Assembly (NCBI GenBank): GCA_947034885.2
Contig: OX344749.2
Span: forward strand, 6,339,501 to 6,403,500
DNA: 64,000 nucleotides
Direction: 5' to 3'
Origin: Thuidium tamariscinum
Lineage: Eukaryota > Streptophyta > Bryopsida > Hypnales > Thuidiaceae
Part shown: positions 57,616 through 64,000 of the stretch, one piece after another
How the letters are laid out: every line of letters begins with the position of its first letter
How positions within the stretch are numbered: the first letter of the stretch is position 1
The notes under the pieces: generated by a model
Databases searched by the model: none
Told to the model about the DNA's origin: nothing
Seen by the model: only the letters and a program-made list of their open reading frames with translations
Program-made: the position numbers and the translations under genes

Positions 57616-59106
57616 CTATTGCTCAAAAAAATCACTCTCTTTGGGTTCTGGCCCCATCTTCTGTATATCTACACGTTTAGCGCCTTTAGCTGTAGTACGT
57701 AGGCTCCAATGCCGCCATGCACTCTCAAAACGGATTTCAGACTGCAATTTTGACGACTCTTGTTGTAAGACAAGAGTTTTCTGTTCGTGCAGTTTAACAA
57801 GCTTTAGAAGTGTTGATAACTCTTCTGGTGTGTTGCCATATTCAGGAGCTATAGCTGAGACATCTAGTGTCGAGGCACATTGTATTGCAGCATTATAATA
57901 CTCTCTTTCTTTTGCATCTACTTGCAAATTGACCCCTCTCCTTTCATTTTGCACCCGCCCACGTTCATGTTCCAAAATCTTCATTTTCTGTTGAAGAACA
58001 GCACACTCATCCATTAGAAACAAACGACCCTCTGCTTTCTTTTTCCAGTAATTATCTCTGCTTCTCTTCAAAGTAGCAAAGCGCGAGTCATTTTCCGAGA
58101 TGCCGTTTTGTAATATCTTCAACTCTTCTCTCAATCCATGTACCCCAGCTGCATCTGATGAAGTTGATAAACGAAAGTTTCGTATTTTCTGGAGAGCTTC
58201 AATTTCCTCCTTTGTTTCTTGCAAACCCAAAATTGCACTCTGTATTTTAGCGTACAATACATCTGCATCGTCTTCCAAGTCGCTTCCACTTCCACCGCAG
58301 TGACCCACCAAACCATTGTGGTCTACTTCCATAGGTTGTACTGCCTGTGTACGTTGTGTGCCTTCATTGTGGATATTTTCACCAACTACAAATTCTTCAA
58401 CCTTCTCTTTTCCCTTGTTGGCAATTTCCACTTCCAAGGCCACCTTTCTTTCTCCCATAACATCATCTTCAGTGTCGCTTTGGAAATCATATCCATCATA
58501 TTCATGGGTATGCTCATCTGAGCTAGAATTTGGTGACCACACAATTTCGGCATTAGAAACGGCCAGCCTTCCCAATTTCACAGGCATTAGTGTGTTCTTG
58601 ACATCTGCTAATGCAACTTCATTCACAATCGATGTTTCTTCAGGACGATCTCCGATGGGGTGCCCCTTCAAGGTACTCCAGTCCACGTTCTTCTTGAGTA
58701 TGCATTCAGCATATACCATTTGGACAAGATACAAAGAGAAATTGTCATTTCGATAAGGCTTAGGCTCATCGTACAACCTCGTCCATACAGCTAGACATCT
58801 TTGCTTGAAAGCCTCGTTGGTGCAATATCCAAGATTTGCCTTGTTTTGTGTCAAGTGTATCTTGTGACGCCATAGCGGAAACAACTTATCAATGTGGCAC
58901 CAATCCACGTATTTGTTTACCGTTTCGTAACTCCAAGGCTCAGGTTCTGCTCTCCAGCCTAAAAAAGCCTTTATCTTTGGATGCAAAAGCAAAGGCACAC
59001 GCTTCTTGCGACTTTTTCCACCCCTCTTACGACTCTTGTCACGAACCGCCTTATTCTTCAATCCAAGTACTAGTTTACATGGGGCAGGTGGAGGCTTGGC
59101 ATCCAT
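57616..59106 (-). CDS. Relative of the RING-H2 gene without a RING finger (496 aa)
   Basis: ATG (MDAKPPPAPCKLVLGLKNK) at 59104-59106; basic RKRGGKSRKKR segment; the shared domain PEPWSYETVNKYVDWCHIDK, LFPLWRHK, KANLGYC, VYAECILKKNVDWSTL; acidic linker; long coiled coils (about residues 280-470). It ends ESDFFEQ with no RING finger, so it is either truncated or a different architecture. It converges with the 51 kb gene and has the same kind of upstream GC-rich array and TATA box. It is intact as a frame. Function unknown; a dimerising structural or regulatory retroelement protein is plausible. Confidence 0.72.
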   Translation of the reverse strand: MDAKPPPAPCKLVLGLKNKAVRDKSRKRGGKSRKKRVPLLLHPKIKAFLGWRAEPEPWSYETVNKYVDWCHIDKLFPLWRHKIHLTQNKANLGYCTNEAFKQRCLAVWTRLYDEPKPYRNDNFSLYLVQMVYAECILKKNVDWSTLKGHPIGDRPEETSIVNEVALADVKNTLMPVKLGRLAVSNAEIVWSPNSSSDEHTHEYDGYDFQSDTEDDVMGERKVALEVEIANKGKEKVEEFVVGENIHNEGTQRTQAVQPMEVDHNGLVGHCGGSGSDLEDDADVLYAKIQSAILGLQETKEEIEALQKIRNFRLSTSSDAAGVHGLREELKILQNGISENDSRFATLKRSRDNYWKKKAEGRLFLMDECAVLQQKMKILEHERGRVQNERRGVNLQVDAKEREYYNAAIQCASTLDVSAIAPEYGNTPEELSTLLKLVKLHEQKTLVLQQESSKLQSEIRFESAWRHWSLRTTAKGAKRVDIQKMGPEPKESDFFEQ

Positions 59107-59439
59107 GATGATCAATCTGTACGTAGGATGCTGAACTATGTACTTTCTCTAAACTTCTAAGAATGTAAGACTAAGGTAGTACTATAAAAGTGTAAAATCC
59201 TAGAATCGTTGTACTTCACATTTACAGAAGTCTTTCCATTACAAAAAATGTACCTTAAACTATTCACATTTACAAAAATGTTTACATTTACAAAAAATCA
59301 ATCTTCAATAGTACTCGTGATGTAGTTGGGCGACCGGAGCAATACGGAAGACCAAAAGTTCAAAACGAACCATAACTCCTAACTCATGGGCACGCAATCA
59401 GCCACGTCTAGGTGGGTGATTCTCAATGCGCTGAGAAGG

Positions 59440-59660
59440 AGTGGCGACTGCGGGTAAGGCGACTGCGGTATATAGCCGCAGTCGCCTAGGGGCGCGTGCG
59501 GGTAGGGGCGAGTGCGGGTCCACCTGAGAGGCGACCGCGGGTAAATTCACGAAGGGCGACCGCGGGACTGGCGACCGCGGGTCCTGGAAGCTCGGCAGTG
59601 GCGACCGTGGGTCCTGCAAGGGAGGGCAACTGCAGGTCCCAAAAGACTAGCGACCGCGGC
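59440..59660 (-). repeat. GCGACCGCGGGT array upstream of the 57.6-59.1 kb gene
   Basis: Irregular copies of GCGACCGCGGGT and GCGACTGCGGGT, the counterpart of the array upstream of the RING-H2 gene. Confidence 0.8.
59467..59477 (-). promoter_or_regulatory. TATA box of the 57.6-59.1 kb gene
   Basis: GGCTATATACC on the minus strand, followed by GCAGTCGCC, about 360 bases before the ATG. Confidence 0.5.
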
Positions 59661-60179
59661 TCTGGCCTTCGTGGCTTTCTTACTTTTTTCATACCCCTAA
59701 ATGCCCAAGGCACCCAAATGTGGTGTCAAAGACACTTTGAAGTTCATGAAAACCTTACCAAAAGTTTATTTTCAGTGGTTTATGTTTTTGGAAGGCTTTT
59801 TTCGAAGTCTAGTTTTACCATCCATAATCCAATTTTGAAAATGAATGATTATGATTTTTCTATTTAAAAATTAGTTCAAGGGTATCCATTTCAATCTTGA
59901 CTTTTCATAGTCATTAGAGAAATTATGAACTCTCCAAAGGGCTTCTAGAATGGCCTCAATTGGGGTCCTCAAATTGGATTTAAATGCGTACTTGTCAAAT
60001 GAAGGACAACTTTTTTCCCCTATTTCCACCCATTTTGACATCACGATGTTTATGAAGGTACATGTTCTTTTATTGGAGAATGGGACATTAGGTACTTCTT
60101 GTCATTCAAATTTTAAATACACTGAGGAATTATTTTATTTGGAGAAGAGCAAATTTGGTGCAATTAAGTACTAATGACA
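59661..60179. other. No feature recognised
   Basis: Moderately AT-rich, without repeats or coding frames that I can support; possibly the outer part of the unit carrying the 57.6-59.1 kb gene. Confidence 0.4.
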
Positions 60180-61670
60180 TGGCTCAGTGAATGGGGAAGG
60201 GTGAAAGGGTTTAGGGTCTCTACCGCAAATCCTAAACCCTAGTTAGGGACTTGTGAGGTGACACTTGGGTGATTCAATCAAGTGGTGGAAGAAATTAAAA
60301 AAAATGGGGAAGTCAATGACTTCCCCATTCATTAAGGTTGGCTGAATGGGGGTGATTCAATGCTAAGTGTGGGAGTTGGGAATAAAAAATAAATAAATGA
60401 ATTAATGATGGGGAAGTACAATTATACTTCCCCATTCATTAATGAAGGAAGGGCTAAGTGAATGGGGAAGTTGGAGTAAAATAAAAAAATGGGGAATTAA
60501 TGTGTTGGGGTAAAATTAAAAAAGAAATAAAAATGGGGAAGGGTGAAAGGATTTAGGGTCTCCACCGCAAACCCTAAACCCTAGTTAGGGTCTTGTGAGG
60601 TGACACTTGGGTGATTCAATCAAGTGGTGGAAGGAATTAAAAAAATGGGGAAGTCAATGACTTCCCCATTCATTAACCCCTAAAGGACCAAACTGTGTTT
60701 TTTGGCAACATAGCAATTTCGGGCAGCTCATTACAGATAGAGTTTTTGGTTTTTATTTTTGAAATTTTTACACAACATGTGTCCAAGGAGTACCTTCAAG
60801 GTCCAACAATTTTCATAACTTTTGACTACATAGTGAAAAAGTTATTGGCTAATATGTAATTTGCTCTACTCGGAGGGCAGTCTGGGCAGCAAAAAAAACT
60901 TCTTCAAAAATTACTTTTTTAAGAAATTAAAATTTTTAATTGGTTTCTTTGATTTTTATAGAAGTGGAAACCTTTGAATCATTCCATTTTGATTAATGAG
61001 TCAAAAGTTATGAGGATTTTTAGTTTGAGGTAGTTTACGCTAGATATATAATTTCTACACTACAAAAAAAGTTTGTAAATCTTTATTAAATTCAATTCTT
61101 TATATTTTTGAAAAAAAATAAAAACATTAGGTGTATAGTGTTTAATCCAACATTACAACCGTTGGGATTGTCTTCTTTTAACTCTATAAATAAATTGTTA
61201 ATAATTTAGTGTTTTGGCTCATTTTCTACTTCTTTCTACTTACTATTTTTTTCCTATATGTTGTACAATTTCAAATGATCTAAAAATTTTTAAGCATGTG
61301 TCCAACTTCACTTGAAAAATGAATCCAAAGAGTTACTATCATTTTGGACATTTTTCCACACAAATAAGGTCTTTTGAAGTGCAGCTGCCCGGATTTCCGC
61401 AGTGGTAAAAAAATGATTTTTGTCACTTCAAACACTAATATCTTGCAATCTACACGGCAAAAATTGCTGAAAATTTTTCCACATATTCTTAAACTTGTTC
61501 TCTAAAAGATCCAACGGTTATTTTTTTCAAAAAATGTTTTTTTCTAAAATTTTTATAGTTGTCTAAAAAATGACAGTTTTGAAGCAGTTTTGGTGAAAAC
61601 ATAGTCAACAACCTTTAGGGGTTAAGGTTGGGTGAATGGGGTGATTCAATGCTAAGTGTGGGAGTTGGGA
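60180..61670. repeat. Duplicated block (two diverged units), second one split by the TTAA element
   Basis: GGGGAAGGGTGAAAGG, the CCTAAACCCTAGTTAGGG segment, GTGACACTTGGGTGATTCAATC and CTTCCCCATTCATTAAGG occur from 60193 and again from 60536. The second unit resumes after the inserted element at 61622. The first unit therefore shows the empty site. Confidence 0.85.
60677..61621. mobile_element. piggyBac-like non-autonomous element (TTAA target)
   Basis: Ends CCCCTAAAGG and CCTTTAGGGG with further similarity inward (CTGTGTTTT against CTATGTTTT), flanked by TTAA on both sides (60673-60676 and 61622-61625). The neighbouring repeat unit (60330-60360) shows the same sequence with one TTAA and no insert, so the TSD is exactly TTAA. 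There is no transposase; the interior is AT-rich. Confidence 0.8.
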
Positions 61671-61974
61671 ATGATGGTAGGATTTATCAATTGATTCTGC
61701 AAAAAATTTAATATAATTTCAATTTTAATATGGCAATTTGGAGGTAGTTTTGGAAAAAGGACCCTTTAGACATTTAGGATTTAAAGATTTGCATTGTTAG
61801 GATAAAATATAAAAGTCTATGATTATACCACCAATTGTCAAAACCCTTTTTAAACATTATGTTTCATTTCCATACTACTCAAGAGAAAAAAAATTGATGA
61901 TTTTATGTTTTCGAAGTTAAAAAAATAAAAAGCCAGAAAAGCCAGTTCAATCCATTGCTTCAGTCCGTCTAGCC
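61671..61974. other. No feature recognised
   Basis: AT-rich spacer between the duplicated block and the SRA fragments. Confidence 0.4.
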
Positions 61975-62839
61975 TTGTTCCATATAGATGGCGACGGTCC
62001 TATTGCCACGCGAGATTTTCCTGAGGGTTGTGTGAGATTGCCGAGGAAAGTCACGAAGAACACCACAAGGCCACAATCAGCGGGAACTCTTGAGGGAGAG
62101 GCAACTTCAGACCCTAATGGAGCGGGAGCCTATGCGGTAGATGGAGAACTACCAAGAGATTTTGACCAGGTCAGTGTCAGGGTTCAATTTTTGCAGCAGT
62201 GTGCTCTGTAGTCCCGGATCTTACAGCATTATCAAAAACTCAAGACGAGGGGTCAGTTGCTTGGTAATCGGCCTGACTTGCAGGCAATGAAGCAGATGAA
62301 TGAAGAAAGAAAATCTAATGAGTTTCAAAAGTTTGGTCACGTTCCCGGAATCGTAGTCGGTGATCAATTTGAATTTTGGTCCGAAATGTTTGCCTTTGGG
62401 CTTTGGGTTGCACCGGCAAGTGCAAGGAGGGATTGTATGGGTTGAAGATTGAGGGGAGAAGGTGGCTTGCAGTGTGGTGATCTCAGGTGGTTACCGAGAT
62501 GATGATGACCATGGGGAGACAGTCAAATACACTGGCCAGGGTGGAAACGATTACAGAGGTGACAAGCGGCAATTGGAGGATCCGAAGCCCAAGAAAGGGA
62601 ACAAAGCGCTTATTAACTCCTACAAACGTGGGGAAGTTGTTCGTTTGATTAGGGGCCATGATGTGGACGCTGGATGGAACAAAATCTATTCCTATGATGG
62701 ATTGTACAAGGTAAAGCGTTACAACCTTGAGGTGGCACGAGATGGTCACAAGGTGTACACTTTCGATGTGGAGAGGCGAAAAGGTCAGCCCCCATTAGAC
62801 ACTGAAAAGTGGAAACGTCTCAAGAGTCTCAAGAAATGA
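61975..62839 (+). pseudogene. SRA (SET- and RING-associated) domain fragment, SUVH-like, copy 1
   Basis: Upstream segment (FHIDGDGPIATRDF...), a TAG at 62209-62211, then a helical lead-in (RPDLQAMKQMNEERK) and the SRA start HVPGIVVGDQFEF. The 7-base duplication CTTTGGG (62395-62408) shifts the frame. The SRA core continues at 62462 (VVISGGYRDDDDHGE, YTGQGGNDYRGDKRQ, VVRLIRGHD, YDGLYKV) and ends with TGA at 62837-62839 without pre-SET or SET. SRA domains bind methylated DNA in SUVH methyltransferases and UHRF/VIM proteins. A broken, truncated copy of a host gene, or captured gene pieces. Confidence 0.8.
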
Positions 62840-63530
62840 GTATTTCAAGCGGCTTTGACGTTGGGGGTGTCACGAAGGTTAGAAATGACTAACATGTCGT
62901 TTTTATTGCCCACATCACCAACACTTGGGTGCGCACCAGACCGATCTCATTCAGTTCTTTAGCTTTTCCTTAGACTGATTACTTTGTTGCCTCTCGGCTC
63001 CTCGCAGCAATCTTTTTGGATTTGTGGGCCGAGGCTTTCTTCTTGCTTGCAGGATCCTCGAGAGCGCTCCTCCTCCACCACGAATGAGTTTGTGGAGCTG
63101 CTGTTCTACCAATGGCTCCCCCAAATTGCCGCCTTGGGGTACTCAACTCTGGCGGTCCTCATCATCTACCTCGTTGTCCATTTTCTCATGAAGCCGTGAT
63201 TTCCAGTGCTCTGTTAGGTCAGGTCCTACTGTAGGGTCCTGACGCTTTCGTGATTTCTTCCATGAAGACAATACTGCTGAATTCTTAGTTTGCTCTTCTT
63301 AGTTTGTTTGCTCGATGAACTTCCACACGACCACACTCCTGTCTCCCAGATTTGAGGGTAGCAGAACTTCCCGTGATCTTGCAATCCGCAATGTAGAATG
63401 GAATTGATTTGGTCCTTGCGCACGGTTGGGAGGATGCAACTAGCATGGAATTCAAGCCCTAGTGATGGTTCTGGCGTGGTGCCTTCTTTTCAGGTAAATG
63501 GAGTCTCTGGGCCTCTCATAGCTGGTCGTA
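62840..63530. other. Spacer between the two SRA copies
   Basis: No gene is supported. A short frame (62984-63199) with a hydrophobic C-terminus (IYLVVHFLM) has no family resemblance. Confidence 0.35.
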
Positions 63531-63925
63531 GTGGGGGATGAATTTGAGTTTCGAACTGAAATGTTCGTGGTTGGGTTGCACCGGCAAGTGCAAGGAGGGA
63601 TTGCATGGGTTGAAGATCAAGGGGAGAAGGTGGCTTGCAGCGTGGTGATCTCAGGTGGTTACCAAGATGATGATGACCATGGGGAGACAGTCAAATACAC
63701 TGGCCAGGGTGGAAACGATTACAGAGGTGACAAGCGGCAATTGGAGGATCCGAAGCCCAAGAAAGGGAACAAAGCGCTTATTAACTCCTACAAACGTGGG
63801 GAAGTTGTTCGTTTGATTAGGGGCCATGATGTGGACGCTGGATGGAACAAAATCTATTCCTATGATGGATTGTACAAGGTAAAGCGTTACAACCTTGAGG
63901 TGGCACGAGATGGTCACAAGGTGTA
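63513..63925 (+). pseudogene. SRA domain fragment, copy 2 (truncated)
   Basis: It starts inside VVVGDEFEF, keeps the correct frame where copy 1 is shifted (GLHRQVQGGIAWVED), and is nearly identical in DNA to copy 1 from about 63623 to 63925. It then breaks off at GHKV followed by TAA, in sequence unrelated to copy 1. There is no start exon and no SET domain. The near identity implies a recent local duplication or gene conversion. Confidence 0.8.
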
Positions 63926-64000
63926 AACATTGTCACAATTTAATTTTTGTTCATTATTTTTGAATACCATGAAACCAAGAAATCAAAAATCAATAAATCA

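Noticed and set aside
60225-60250. CCTAAACCCTAGTTAGGG resembling plant telomere repeat
   Set aside because: Only about two degenerate units, duplicated as part of a larger block; no array.

Overview
The window is a piece of a large, repeat-packed plant genome, most likely a land plant. The evidence is a chromodomain-bearing Ty3/gypsy retrotransposon, CACTA transposons with CACTAC termini, a hAT-type foldback element and SRA (SUVH-like) gene fragments. The species cannot be named from the sequence. No tRNA, rRNA, CRISPR array or clearly intact host gene was seen. Most of the 64 kb is transposon inserted into transposon, and most insertions can be dated relative to each other because target-site duplications (TSDs) or interrupted reading frames are visible.

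Layout: 1-2258 is the 3' part of a type-A TG...CA element (A). It is inserted in L1 (2259-4377), the 3' part of a gag-like-gene element. L1 in turn sits in a type-F element (4378-5827). L2 (5828-15564) is a second gag-like-gene element. It carries type-A element E (6575-13946), which is itself split by type-A element B (7716-11622), and a hAT-like foldback (14525-15277). A broken gene of a third type (16017-16298) follows. Then comes gag-like element G (16360-19523) with a TIR element and a small CACTA element inside. Type-F element O (19603-25279) holds a 5.1 kb CACTA element with a 1.1 kb palindrome. The chromovirus K runs on the minus strand from 25280 to at least 49008. It is split in its reverse transcriptase by C (28345-36661, with D nested inside) and in its protease by J (37455-48781, with H and I nested inside). 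Type-F element P (49009-49917) interrupts K upstream of the protease. N (from 49918) carries a long gene with a RING-H2 finger. A related gene lies convergent at 57616-59106. The right end has an AT-rich desert with decayed DNA elements, a tandem duplication holding a TTAA-flanked element (60677-61621), and two broken, recently duplicated SRA-domain fragments (61975-63925).

The unifying theme is a set of 3.5-4.2 kb units that start with TGTG or TGTC, usually end in CA, and are flanked by 5 bp TSDs. They contain an internal TATA box but no paired long terminal repeats. Seven complete ones are present (B, C, D, E, H, I, J). They look like solo LTRs of very long LTRs, yet they carry coding material: gag-like genes in H, I, J (and fragments in L1, L2, G), and a 32-codon mini-exon ending at a splice-donor-like site in A-E. 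The related N element carries a RING-H2 protein. In the gag-like units the gene lies between an upstream TATA box and a second TATTTAA-type box downstream of its stop. This suggests a gene embedded in the LTR with its own promoter, separate from the promoter for the genomic transcript.

Almost every coding copy is damaged. Stops consistent with C-to-T change occur in H and K, frameshifts in G, the 16 kb gene and the SRA copy, and insertions nearly everywhere. The intact reading frames are the gag-like gene of I (42602-44284), the RING-H2 gene (51300-53798) and its relative (57616-59106).
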